64,000 bases of DNA from Rossellomorea aquimaris (GTDB lineage: Bacteria > Bacillota > Bacilli > Bacillales > Bacillaceae_B), in contig NZ_JAIVAT010000003.1 of the NCBI RefSeq assembly GCF_020172085.1, forward strand, positions 1,364,001 to 1,428,000, read 5' to 3'. Numbering within the stretch: the first letter of the stretch is position 1; each line of letters opens with the position of its first letter. Below the pieces are notes generated by a model. That model was not told where the DNA came from, did no database searches, and was given only the letters and a program-made list of their open reading frames with translations. This document shows positions 34,360-42,862 of the stretch, one piece after another. The translations under genes were made by a program, and so were the position numbers.

Positions 34360-35248
34360 TCACTCCCCAATTACTTTTTGAATAGAATCAATGACTATGT
34401 CCGGTCGGTCAAGGAATATTGAGTGACCGGACCCCTTTGCAAAGCGTAATTCACCCTTAGTTGAAAGGGTTGCCTGCTGACCGATTAATTCTTCCCATTT
34501 TTCTTCAAACTTTTTTGACTCCCACTTTGGAATTCCTACTTCGGTTTCGGAAATGATGGTATATTCTTTATCCCGACCGATCACCACCAGAGGTACATTA
34601 GGAAAACCCTTCAATCTTTTAATGATTGAAGCATCCTTCTTCCAGTTCTTAATCTCCGATGCCATCGCTTCATAGAGGGAAGGAGTCGTTTGAAACTCCA
34701 GCAGACGTCGCTGAACGGAAGCAGGGAATTGCTTATGTTTTTCCAGTAGGAAAGGTTGGATGATGCTTGTTAGTTGCTCACGATCTTTTGAAGCATATTC
34801 CAAACATTTATTTATCCATGTTTCATCCGTTTCTTTATTTATGGTGGGAAGATCCAGTTCGTCCAAATCTTTCAAGTCAACCGAAGTGGAATCAACAAGG
34901 ACCATTCCAGCCACCCTTTCGGGGTGAACTTTCGCGAAGTGTTGTGCACACAATCCACCATAAGAATGAGCGACTATATAAATTGGCTTTTTTACTTTTA
35001 ACGAGTTGAGCAGTTCAAACAAGTCCTTGACTGTCGCATATGTATTTCTCACTTCATCTCCCAGTTCACTGCGGCCAAGGCCTAGGCGGTGGAACATAAG
35101 GATTTGATTAGTCCTACTTAATTCATTTGTGACTTCATGCCATTCATCAAAGGAGCATCCCATCCCTGTGAGGATAACGATTAACGAACCGGCATGACCT
35201 TTTTGGAGTATCTCCAGTTTGTGATGATTGATGATTTGTAACGTGCAA
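34360..35248 (-). pseudogene. Alpha/beta hydrolase gene frameshifted by a 7-bp tandem duplication
   Basis: From an internal ATG at 35163 a 267-residue hydrolase reads to the end (nucleophile GHxYGG-type: VAHSYGGLCAQ; HSIFLDRP near the C-terminus). The first beta strand, LIVILTGMG, lies before that ATG. In front of it TTG 35248 has AAAGGTGATC 7 nt upstream and begins LHVTNH in another frame. Two tandem copies of GATGATT (35223-35236) separate the frames; removing one copy joins them into a normal N-terminus. So the gene is probably broken, or rescued by an unusual ATT start. It is the first member of the tmrB operon. Confidence 0.6.
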
Positions 35249-35346
35249 ATAGTAGATCACCTTTTCCGTGTTCAATGTTGATGTTGTCTATATTAAGAGG
35301 AAAGCAGTCTTCTCGTCATTCGGTTTTGTCTCCAATGATATATCTG

Positions 35347-36480
35347 TTATATTTTTAAACCTACGGAAGTCAAATGGTGTTCTTTTATTGGAAGAAGAAC
35401 TTCTTTAGGCACCCATCCCTCTTCCCCATTTTTCTTAATTAAGTCGAACCCTGTGCAGGTATCATCTACAACAGAAATGACCTCTCCGGTCTTAACGGAT
35501 ATTTGTGCACAGGAAAGGTCAGTCTTTGCCCAAAACGTTCCATCAGCACTTCGGTGAAGATATTCATTTTTCACATATAATTGTTCGTTTGTCTCGACTT
35601 GTTTACACAATGTGAAATGCTCAAAATGTTGAAGGGGAACCAATTCATAGTTGGGATAAGAAATGTTCCCCAACATATGGCCAGGTTTAAAGTCTTTCTT
35701 CACTTCACAGGTTCCATGATAATCTATATGGGTATGGGAAAAAGTGTCACCGCTTGCTGCTCTATGTATAATAAAAGCATTTAACTGACCTGATGATTTG
35801 ATGACGTTTCCTCCATCGATGGAAATGATTTTTTTATCCTCACCCACGATTGGATTATTCGATGGGACGTTCTTTGAATAGTTGACGACTGGCCAATGTC
35901 CGACAATAACATACTTACCAGAGCAATGAGATTTCTCCAGGAATGCAGGCATCGTGATGGCGGCGAGGCGGTCCGTTTCCCTCCAGTTTTCCTTATCTTC
36001 CAAACCAGCATGAACAAAAATATAGTCATCGGTTTCGATCGCAGTCGGTAAATCCAACAGCCACCTAATTTCAGCTGGAACATGGCGGGTAAGAACACGC
36101 TTTAGTTCTTGAACCGAGGTATCTTCTTTGATTTCAAACCCCGCTTCATCAGCCCACTCTTTTAGAATGGAATGTTTTCTTGAGCTTAGATAATTCATCA
36201 ATTTTGGGTTTTCTCCAACCAGATCCTCTACCAGTGTGTCGCAATTCCCTTCCGTTACATAAACGTTATGGTTACACCCACAAAGCTCCATGATATGACG
36301 GACAACACCTTTACTATTTTCTCCTTTTTCACAAAGGTCTCCGTTTATTATTAAATAATCCTCTGAATTGAAATTTACTTTTTTCAATAGCTTTGTAAAC
36401 AAGTTTAGCTCTCCATGGATATCCGAAATTACAATGATTCGTCCTGAAGGGGGTAATTTCAATCTTGTTATTTTATTCAA
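35347..36480 (-). CDS. Metallophosphoesterase with C-terminal SH3-like region
   Basis: A 377-residue protein. Residues 1-240 are a calcineurin-like phosphoesterase: ISDIHGELN (Asp and His ligands), NGDLCEKGEN, TEGNCD (in place of GNH), FVHAGLEDKENW and IVGHWPVV. This resembles PrpE/PPP-type phosphatases. The last 120 residues end with EGWVPKEVLL, which suggests an SH3-like tail. TTG 36480 with AAGGAG 7 nt upstream is the likely start. It is downstream of the deoxyribosyltransferase-like gene, 42 bp away. Confidence 0.78.
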   Translation of the reverse strand: MNKITRLKLPPSGRIIVISDIHGELNLFTKLLKKVNFNSEDYLIINGDLCEKGENSKGVVRHIMELCGCNHNVYVTEGNCDTLVEDLVGENPKLMNYLSSRKHSILKEWADEAGFEIKEDTSVQELKRVLTRHVPAEIRWLLDLPTAIETDDYIFVHAGLEDKENWRETDRLAAITMPAFLEKSHCSGKYVIVGHWPVVNYSKNVPSNNPIVGEDKKIISIDGGNVIKSSGQLNAFIIHRAASGDTFSHTHIDYHGTCEVKKDFKPGHMLGNISYPNYELVPLQHFEHFTLCKQVETNEQLYVKNEYLHRSADGTFWAKTDLSCAQISVKTGEVISVVDDTCTGFDLIKKNGEEGWVPKEVLLPIKEHHLTSVGLKI

Positions 36481-36522
36481 TGGTGATCTCCTTCTACTAG
36501 AATTGAGTCTATTTTTTGTGGC

Positions 36523-36909
36523 TTAATAGAGTGCCAAAACATAGTCAACTAATTTTTCAATATCGCCTGAGCATTTTTCAACTTCAGGCAGGTGATAAAA
36601 CGTAGTGGTTTCAGCTATGTCATTTAATACATCATCCTGAGAATATAAAATAATTCTCTTCCTAAGACCAAGGGCGATACCCAACTCCACGTGACTCCCT
36701 TTTCCGCCGGGCAGTAATATAATGACTACATCGGAGTTGATAATGGCATCCTTTTCGCATTTTCCAATGTGCTGAAGGTCTTCCACTGTCAATGCCCGCT
36801 CGTTACGTGTCCAATCATAGGTATGAAGATGACCTAGTCGCTTTAACTTGTCACTTACCGAACGTACAAGATCTTTATTTGCAAAACCTGAAGCAAGATA
36901 AAATTTCAT
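36523..36909 (-). CDS. Nucleoside 2-deoxyribosyltransferase-like protein
   Basis: A 128-residue protein. Residues 1-15 (MKFYLASGFANKDLV) and HTYDWTRN near 30 fit the nucleoside 2-deoxyribosyltransferase-like fold, and SDVVIILLPGGKGSHVELGIALGL near 60-85 carries the conserved Glu of the active site. It may transfer or cleave N-glycosidic bonds; substrate is unknown. ATG 36909 has AGGAAA upstream. It lies between an RsgA-like zinc-domain gene and the phosphoesterase on the same strand. Confidence 0.75.
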   Translation of the reverse strand: MKFYLASGFANKDLVRSVSDKLKRLGHLHTYDWTRNERALTVEDLQHIGKCEKDAIINSDVVIILLPGGKGSHVELGIALGLRKRIILYSQDDVLNDIAETTTFYHLPEVEKCSGDIEKLVDYVLALY

Positions 36910-36931
36910 GGTTTTCCTCATCGTCAATAAA

Positions 36932-37216
36932 CTACTTTTGAAACAGCTTACGTTGTTTCATGTAGTCGATTGCTTTCGTTTTGTTTTTTTGGTTCGAGAC
37001 ATAGGTTGATTCATTTTTGATTCTCTTATAGGTAGAAAGCCTTTCTGAGGAAAGCAAATCTTTTTCGATGGCTGCCTTCACTGCACAGTTCGGCTCCGTA
37101 TTGTGGGTGCAGTTTGAGAATTTACACGTCGAGGCTAGTTCTAAAATGTCTTCGAATGTGTCAGGAGAATATTCTCCAGGATTCATTATTTCGGTTATTT
37201 TTTGATTGAATGTCAT
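36932..37216 (-). CDS. Stand-alone RsgA-type zinc-binding domain protein
   Basis: A 94-residue protein. CKFSNCTHNTEPNCAVKAAI near residue 31 is the zinc-binding core found only at the C-terminus of the ribosome-biogenesis GTPase RsgA (Cys, Cys, His, Cys), followed by ERLSTYKRIKNES and a basic tail with KAIDYMKQRKLFQK. The GTPase and OB-fold domains are missing and the upstream DNA shows no remnant of them. AAGGAGT 5 nt upstream of ATG 37216 supports a real short gene. Confidence 0.65.
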   Translation of the reverse strand: MTFNQKITEIMNPGEYSPDTFEDILELASTCKFSNCTHNTEPNCAVKAAIEKDLLSSERLSTYKRIKNESTYVSNQKNKTKAIDYMKQRKLFQK

Positions 37217-37320
37217 CATAACTCCTTCCTTTACGTTATATACAATAGTTGTATAATCTGTATTACTTCCTTTCATTAAGGTTTATTTCATAGGGTCTGT
37301 TTATAAGAAAATTCGTTTCA

Positions 37321-37494
37321 CTACCCCATAGTTAAAAAAACGATTAAGACAAGACCTGTGAACATATACGTTGAATATTTCTTTCTGTCCGTACCGATCC
37401 GAAGCTCCCAAAGACCAACGGTAACTAGATATACTCCCAACAAACCCATAACAAAGGGTAAAATGATGAGAATCCCCAATTCTTCTTCCTCCAT
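37321..37494 (-). CDS. Small two-helix membrane protein
   Basis: A 57-residue protein. Residues 6-29 and 43-57 form two hydrophobic segments with WELRIGTDRKK between them. AAAGGTAG lies 8 nt before ATG 37494. No family is recognised. It fills part of the gap between the RsgA-like gene and the DUF421 gene. Confidence 0.5.
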   Translation of the reverse strand: MEEEELGILIILPFVMGLLGVYLVTVGLWELRIGTDRKKYSTYMFTGLVLIVFLTMG

Positions 37495-37585
37495 CCCGAA
37501 CTACCTTTGAAAATTCACAGGCTGAGTTAACATATATTCCAATTATTCCAAATTATCTCATCTAATACAATCCCTTTTCCTATAG

Positions 37586-37625
37586 AAAAAAGGTGCCAAA
37601 CCTTCTATCGCGATTTGGACACCTT
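37586..37625 (-). terminator. Terminator of DUF421 gene
   Basis: AAGGTG-CCAAA pairs with TTTGG-A-CACCTT around a 13-nt loop, followed on the minus strand by TTTTTT. Confidence 0.7.
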
Positions 37626-37627
37626 CT

Positions 37628-38329
37628 TTATTCTTTTAACCCATCATTCCTTTGATCGATGTAAAGTGTACCATCCTCCTGCAGTTCAACGTAGAAGGAA
37701 TCTTGAACCTTAACTTGAAAATGATTTAGCTGAAATTGCAGCCACTCTTCCGATATGCCAGCTTCCTTTAAGTTTTGATATAATATGTTCCCATCGACAA
37801 TTAATTCCGTTGGTATGTATTTAGGCTGTCCAGTAATGATGTTCTGGTCTCTTTTTGTAAACGGTCGATATGCCGATTTTAAAGATACCGTTAGTTTTCC
37901 GTCCGGTTCAAGAATGGCCGTATCAACTTCATTTACAGAAAATACGTTTTTTTCTCTAAGGAGCATGCTTAGGTCATCCATATTCAGATGATGTTTGCCT
38001 AACGTGTCCTCGAGTATTTTCCCCTCCTTAATGACAATCACAGGCTGTCCGTCAATGACTACACGAGCTTTAGATGATTTGAGTCCGATATATCCTAATA
38101 GGAACGTCAGGAAACTCCACCAAACGAGACTTGTTAGCCCTTCAAAAAAAGGAGTCTTGGATTCCCCAGCAATGTCTGCTGCGATGGAGCCAATGGTAAT
38201 CCCTGTAATATAGTGAAAAAAAGTCAATTGACTCAGCTGTATTCGCCCCAGTAATCGTGCGAGTAGCAGGAGGACCAGGAAACTCGCTGTGGAACGTATG
38301 ATCATTTCTAAGTAATCTACATGAAACAA
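37628..38329 (-). CDS. DUF421 (YetF/YcaP-like) membrane protein
   Basis: A 233-residue protein with an N-terminal hydrophobic block of three helices (about residues 10-85, LLLLARLLGRIQLSQLTFFHYITG) and a cytosolic C-terminal domain (KARVVIDGQPVIVIKEGKIL, then MDDLSMLLREKNVFSVNEVDTAILEPDG). This is the layout of DUF421/YetF, which is common in spore formers and has no known biochemistry. TTG 38329 has AGGGGTC upstream; an internal ATG at 38305 is less likely. Confidence 0.8.
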   Translation of the reverse strand: MFHVDYLEMIIRSTASFLVLLLLARLLGRIQLSQLTFFHYITGITIGSIAADIAGESKTPFFEGLTSLVWWSFLTFLLGYIGLKSSKARVVIDGQPVIVIKEGKILEDTLGKHHLNMDDLSMLLREKNVFSVNEVDTAILEPDGKLTVSLKSAYRPFTKRDQNIITGQPKYIPTELIVDGNILYQNLKEAGISEEWLQFQLNHFQVKVQDSFYVELQEDGTLYIDQRNDGLKE

Positions 38330-38432
38330 AGGATTCGACCCCTAAACGTTATTTAGTATAGTTCTGTGCGCTTCTATACTATTTTATGCGGGGGTTAAAC
38401 TAAAAAAAGATCTAGTACTTTGTTTTTCTTCG

Positions 38433-39026
38433 CTATGAACGAATGACATGATCAGCCATAACTTCAGGGTTGTATTGGTTGATATAATAATCTTCTGCTT
38501 TCCAATATCTGTTCTTGAATTTTGTTATATTTTGTTGAGTTTTAAGTGATTCCCGATCAAATCTGGTGGTTCTCGGGCAATCGAGATAAAGGACTTTATC
38601 GAAAAAGTTCCTCCACTCCTTCCGCTGGATGAAAACCCCTTCTATAATAATCAACCCATTCTTTGGTAACTGAATCGTCCTGTTTTCATGTGTATCGAGT
38701 TGACCTTGGTAAAATGGAAGTAAAATGTGTTCACTATCATTTAAATTCCGAAAGAAATGTTCCGCCAGCCATTCCACATCCCACTGCAATTGAAAGTATT
38801 CATACCACTCTTCAAAGCCCGTGTCATATCTTCGTTTACGTTCAACAATATGATCATCGAGATGGAAAATATGATATGGGCGATTTTCTTTGTTTAAGTG
38901 ATGACTTAAATTCCGGACAATAGTCGTCTTCCCTGAACGGCTCAAACCGTCTATTCCAAGAATGAACCTTTTCCTTCCATACTCATCATCAACATCCCTC
39001 AACAAATCCAGATGCTCCATCTCCAT
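38433..39026 (-). CDS. Uridine-kinase-like P-loop kinase
   Basis: A 197-residue P-loop protein. Walker A is GIDGLSRSGKTTIVRNL near residue 22, then FHLDDHIVERKRRYDTGFEEWYEYFQLQW, typical of uridine/phosphoribulokinase-like members of Bacillus, and IIIEGVFIQRKEW near 110. It phosphorylates a small molecule, unknown. The start is ATG 39026 (AAGGAG 11 nt upstream) or TTG 39029. It is separated from HelD by a palindrome of the GGGACGGACC family. Confidence 0.78.
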   Translation of the reverse strand: MEMEHLDLLRDVDDEYGRKRFILGIDGLSRSGKTTIVRNLSHHLNKENRPYHIFHLDDHIVERKRRYDTGFEEWYEYFQLQWDVEWLAEHFFRNLNDSEHILLPFYQGQLDTHENRTIQLPKNGLIIIEGVFIQRKEWRNFFDKVLYLDCPRTTRFDRESLKTQQNITKFKNRYWKAEDYYINQYNPEVMADHVIRS

Positions 39027-39052
39027 CAATTTCTTCACTCCTTAATGATTGA

Positions 39053-39128
39053 GAGGGACGGACCTCAAATTTTAGATCTAAACCCCTCTAAATCTGGTTT
39101 TCATCCCGAAAACAGAGGTCCGTCCCTC
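39053..39128. repeat. GGGACGGACC palindrome, copy 5 (48-nt spacer)
   Basis: Perfect arms GAGGGACGGACCTC and GAGGTCCGTCCCTC, separated by a 48-nt AT-rich spacer, instead of a short loop as in the other copies. It lies past the 3' end of helD. Confidence 0.8.
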
Positions 39129-39135
39129 ACAGTGA

Positions 39136-41430
39136 TTATATGTGTTCTATAAAGGGAGTTGGCTTTCCGATGCTGTAGAGTTGGAGTTCGTGCATAGCTC
39201 TTGTGCATGCGGTGTAGAATAGCCTGCGCAGGTTTTCGTCAGCGTACGATTTTTCTGATGCGTCATAGATGATGACGGCGTCGAATTCGATTCCTTTTGC
39301 CAGGTATGCAGGAATGATGACCACTCCCTGCTCATATTCAAGTGATACACTCGTCATAAGTTTCACCTTTTCAACGGTTCTTAGGGAATCGTATACCCAT
39401 TTGCTTTCGGATGCGGTTTTACAGATGATGGCGATGGAAGAATAGTCCTTCTCCCTCCACTTCACTATCGTTTCCGCTATATGGTGATGAAGTTCGGCAA
39501 CGTCTGTCACCTGTTTAAGGGTTGGTTTATCTCCGTCCCGTTCAAAAGCGGAGATTTGATCACCACCCGGCACCAAACTTCTTGTGAATTCAATGATCGG
39601 CTTGGTGGATCGATAGCTCTGAGTGATTTGAATCCATTCCGTCTTACCTGGACCATATAGATCGGTAAGATTACTGAAATCAGCATATTGATTGGCATGG
39701 GCAAAGATGGCCTGGTTAAAATCACCGAGGACGGTCATTTTGGCTGAAGGAAAAAGTCTTTTGATGAATTCAAATTGAAAGGGTGAATAATCCTGGGCTT
39801 CGTCAATGAGTACATGTTTAATGGATGAATTGGTCTGGAAACCGAGAATCAACTCTTTTAATAATAAATAAGGTGTCGCATCTTCGTAAAGCAAACGTCC
39901 CTCATTTAACATGTTGATCGTCAATTTGCATACATCATCCCATTTATGGGGTCTATTCTCCTTCATGACTGACCCTGATTCCAATGAATCTGCAAACAAT
40001 TGTTGATAAATCCCCTTTACATCTATATAACAGAACGAGTTGATCCGATTCCTTAGCCTTTTAAATTTTCTTCGTACAATCAACCTTCTCAGCGCTTCAT
40101 ATTCCGCTTCATAATCATCAGAAATATTTTTCTTCCGGAAATACTTCCGAGCCTTATGATATTCATCATTGCTCATCAACTCGATGGCTTCTTCCACCCA
40201 TGGCTCAAACCGTTCACTTTTTTCTGCTTGATCGACTCGGGTGCTGAGCCATCCTGTCAACTTCTCTAGTTTATTATGAAAGTGGAGCGAGCAATCAATA
40301 CTATAAAACCGTTCAGTGATTTCCTCTCCTGTAACGATCGGTTTCCCCCTGAACTTTATATCTTTGAATTTCATCCCCGAATTCTCTAGTGATTCCCTAT
40401 AAGACTTCAACGCATGAAAGAAAACGGTTGAGGCCTTGAATTGTATACTTTCAATGCGGATCCCATACATGTGATCACCAGTTTGATCCAATACATATTC
40501 CAGCTGTTCATAAGGACCTTCAACCTGGAATTCATTGCTCAAACGGTGGTCCAGATATTCCTGAAAGGTCACCTGTTCCATATTTTCCTCCCCGAGTTCA
40601 GGAAGAACATGTGATACATAACTGTTGAACATAGAGTTAGGCGAAAATAGAACGATTTGGTCTGCTTTCAACGTTTCCCGATATTTATATAGCAGATACG
40701 CAATCCTCTGCAAAGCAGCAGAGGTCTTTCCGCTTCCAGCAGCTCCCTGGACGATGAGTAATCTTCCGCTGTCATGCCTGATGATTTGGTTCTGCTTCTG
40801 TTGAATCGTGGCTACGATGCTGTGCATGTAGTTGTCTGATCGATTGCCGAGGACCTGCTGTAAAACTTCGTCCCCAATCGTCAGACTAGTATCGAACAAG
40901 GACTCGATCACACCTTCACGAATGAGGTATTGCCATTTTTTCTCTACTGATCCATGAATGACTCCCCCAGGAGTGGTGTATTCGGCTGGACCAGGAGGAT
41001 AATCATAATACACGCTTGAAATCGGTGCCCGCCAATCGTAAACCAAGAAATTTTCTCCACTTTGATCTGTCAGTGTCGAAATGCCAATATAGACCTTTTC
41101 AGTTGGTGCTCCTTCTTCGCTGAAGTCGATACGCCCGAAATACGGTTTCCCGATCATTTTCCGAAGAGCGGATAATTTTTTTAAAGCTTGCCTGTGGGTA
41201 CTCTCGGAAACGGTCAAGGTTTGAGCTTGCTGCCTTAATGCAAGAACGGTTTCCAGGAAATCATCGAAGGTATCTGTATTAACCTTAACCTCATCCCAGA
41301 AATGATTACGAATCTCATTCACTTCATCTTTACGTCTTCCAGTTTCGTTTTCCAGCTTTACGATCATGTCAGATATGCTTCCTATGACTGAGTCTACACG
41401 TTTTTGCTCAAGTTTGATATCTGGATTCAT
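39136..41430 (-). CDS. helD: RNA polymerase recycling motor HelD
   Basis: A 764-residue superfamily 1 ATPase. A coiled-coil N-terminal arm (1-90) precedes the helicase core: Walker A GAAGSGKTSA near 233, DEAQD near 545 (Walker B) and QSYRSTKPIIEF near 605. HelD binds RNA polymerase and releases it from DNA. B. subtilis HelD is 774 residues. AAGGAG lies upstream of ATG 41430. A divergent plus-strand promoter lies at 41461. Confidence 0.88.
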   Translation of the reverse strand: MNPDIKLEQKRVDSVIGSISDMIVKLENETGRRKDEVNEIRNHFWDEVKVNTDTFDDFLETVLALRQQAQTLTVSESTHRQALKKLSALRKMIGKPYFGRIDFSEEGAPTEKVYIGISTLTDQSGENFLVYDWRAPISSVYYDYPPGPAEYTTPGGVIHGSVEKKWQYLIREGVIESLFDTSLTIGDEVLQQVLGNRSDNYMHSIVATIQQKQNQIIRHDSGRLLIVQGAAGSGKTSAALQRIAYLLYKYRETLKADQIVLFSPNSMFNSYVSHVLPELGEENMEQVTFQEYLDHRLSNEFQVEGPYEQLEYVLDQTGDHMYGIRIESIQFKASTVFFHALKSYRESLENSGMKFKDIKFRGKPIVTGEEITERFYSIDCSLHFHNKLEKLTGWLSTRVDQAEKSERFEPWVEEAIELMSNDEYHKARKYFRKKNISDDYEAEYEALRRLIVRRKFKRLRNRINSFCYIDVKGIYQQLFADSLESGSVMKENRPHKWDDVCKLTINMLNEGRLLYEDATPYLLLKELILGFQTNSSIKHVLIDEAQDYSPFQFEFIKRLFPSAKMTVLGDFNQAIFAHANQYADFSNLTDLYGPGKTEWIQITQSYRSTKPIIEFTRSLVPGGDQISAFERDGDKPTLKQVTDVAELHHHIAETIVKWREKDYSSIAIICKTASESKWVYDSLRTVEKVKLMTSVSLEYEQGVVIIPAYLAKGIEFDAVIIYDASEKSYADENLRRLFYTACTRAMHELQLYSIGKPTPFIEHI

Positions 41431-41460
41431 CCAAGCACTCCTTCACAATAAAATTCAGGG

Positions 41461-41490
41461 TTGACTGATAAACGGTTTATGTTGTATAAT
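41461..41490 (+). promoter_or_regulatory. Sigma-A promoter, orphan, divergent from helD
   Basis: TTGACT, 18 bp, perfect TATAAT. No plus-strand gene follows for more than 6 kb. Confidence 0.6.
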
Positions 41491-41496
41491 TAAAAT

Positions 41497-41621
41497 TGAG
41501 GAAATATGTTTTATTTTTAATTTATTAAACATATCTTTATTAATATACCAAAATATCATGATAAATTCAATCACAATATTAAACCTTCCCCTCTTATTCT
41601 TTCAGAGGGGAAGGTTTTTTT
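41497..41621 (+). ncRNA. Candidate small RNA between helD and SnoaL-like gene
   Basis: A transcript starting near 41497 would be about 125 nt. It contains a hairpin ATATGTTT / AAACATAT (41504-41534), an A-rich middle, and ends in a strong terminator (AACCTTCCCCTC / GAGGGGAAGGTT with seven T). The longest frame is very short. The terminator could also act for the minus-strand gene, so this is an inference from promoter, hairpin and terminator. Confidence 0.35.
41582..41621 (+). terminator. Strong terminator, plus strand
   Basis: AACCTTCCCCTC pairs perfectly over 12 bp with GAGGGGAAGGTT around a 10-nt loop, then seven T. The reverse side has only a weak T tract. Confidence 0.8.
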
Positions 41622-41675
41622 GTAAATATTATTCCTAAGCAAAAAGCTCTAATAGAGTTTTATAGGGACACCCGG

Positions 41676-42044
41676 CTAAAAAACTCCATTTTCATTAATG
41701 GTATCTTCAGGCATCGGTTGCCCTATGTCCCATAATTCAGCAATTTTATCTTCCTCGAAGCGAAAAATATGCACAACGATCGCACCCAAATCATCTTGAT
41801 GCTGTCTGACATGTGAATGAACCGCTACTTCGTCTTTTTCTTCAATGGCCCGTTTCACTTCAAAAATCTTACGAGGATTCTTTACAGCATTGTCTTCCAT
41901 TGCGAGCATGAGCGATTCTCCATCCCCACGAAAATAAGGGTTGTGATGGTGAAAACCATTTCCTATGTAGTCTTTAAATGCTTTACGAACATCGCCAGAC
42001 GCAACGGTTTCCAGAAACGAAACGGCTATTTCTTTTTTAGACAT
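41676..42044 (-). CDS. SnoaL/NTF2-like protein
   Basis: About 122 residues from MSKKEIAVSFLETVASGDV to the end. The region HHHNPYFRGDGESLMLAMED and the end VHIFRFEEDKIAELWDIGQPMPE are typical of SnoaL-like polyketide-cyclase/NTF2-fold proteins. The real function is unknown. An in-frame extension to 42128 (150 residues) lacks a Shine-Dalgarno site and is not used, but the start is uncertain. Confidence 0.75.
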   Translation of the reverse strand: MSKKEIAVSFLETVASGDVRKAFKDYIGNGFHHHNPYFRGDGESLMLAMEDNAVKNPRKIFEVKRAIEEKDEVAVHSHVRQHQDDLGAIVVHIFRFEEDKIAELWDIGQPMPEDTINENGVF

Positions 42045-42151
42045 TCCTTGTTTTTCAGTCACTTCCGTCATCCCCTTAATGAAAAATTGTATGTCCTTCT
42101 CATTATATATGAAAGGGGGATGTTTCAAAAGATTCTTACATTATTCGATCA

Positions 42152-42859
42152 TCAGACTGTCATCTTCCAGCTCGAATCCGCAAGCCACCGTTCTTTTTCT
42201 TTATAATCCGGTACGATCTTTCCCACAAGCCTCCAAAAGGAACGATCATGGTTAAGATGAACCATATGGCACATTTCATGGACGACAACATAATCAATGA
42301 CCTCAAGCGGCGACATGGCCAATTTCCAGTTAAAGGTCAGCTGCCGTCTTCCATCGCAAGTTCCCCAAGTCGTACGACTATCCGAAATGCGTACAGAGCG
42401 AGGCTTGGTTTTAAAATGTTGCTGATGAGAGGAAATACTTTTCTCAACGATCGACTTACATTGCTTGTAGTAAAATCGTTTTAACGCCTGTTTAATCCTC
42501 TCATCTTCGATTACTTTCACTTGGATATTCAGTATCTCATTGTTAAATGTCACATAGTCCTGAGTGATTTCAGGACTGTGATGAACTTCTATGGGAAAGC
42601 TCTTCCCAAGATACAAGAAAGGCTCACCATGTTGGTAGGACTTTATTTGTGGACCATTCAAACGACCTTTTACTTCCTTTGATTTCTGAATGATCTTATC
42701 CCAATGCCCTTCAAGAAACTCAAAGACAGATTCTTCCTGAGTTCCCTTTGGAGCGTGCACTTCTAAATTTCCATAACCATCAACATATACTCCTATGGAT
42801 TTTCGGTTTTTATATTTTAATTCAAAATGGATCGTCTCACCTGAATACGAATGTTTCAT
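42152..42859 (-). CDS. YgjP-type M48-like metallopeptidase
   Basis: A 235-residue protein of the SprT/YgjP-like zinc peptidase group. The active site is VVVHEMCHMVHLNH near residue 192 (HExxH with a distal His), and TTWGTCDGRRQLTFNWKL near 165 is the family block. It probably is a cytosolic zinc peptidase. AGGGG precedes the ATG; the upstream DUF1456 stop is 3 nt away, so coupling is likely. Confidence 0.83.
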   Translation of the reverse strand: MKHSYSGETIHFELKYKNRKSIGVYVDGYGNLEVHAPKGTQEESVFEFLEGHWDKIIQKSKEVKGRLNGPQIKSYQHGEPFLYLGKSFPIEVHHSPEITQDYVTFNNEILNIQVKVIEDERIKQALKRFYYKQCKSIVEKSISSHQQHFKTKPRSVRISDSRTTWGTCDGRRQLTFNWKLAMSPLEVIDYVVVHEMCHMVHLNHDRSFWRLVGKIVPDYKEKERWLADSSWKMTV

Positions 42860-42862
42860 TTC

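Noticed and set aside
41582..41621. Terminator solely of the SnoaL-like gene at 41676
   Set aside because: The T-run is on the plus-strand side; the minus-strand tail is weak, so the plus-strand use is preferred.
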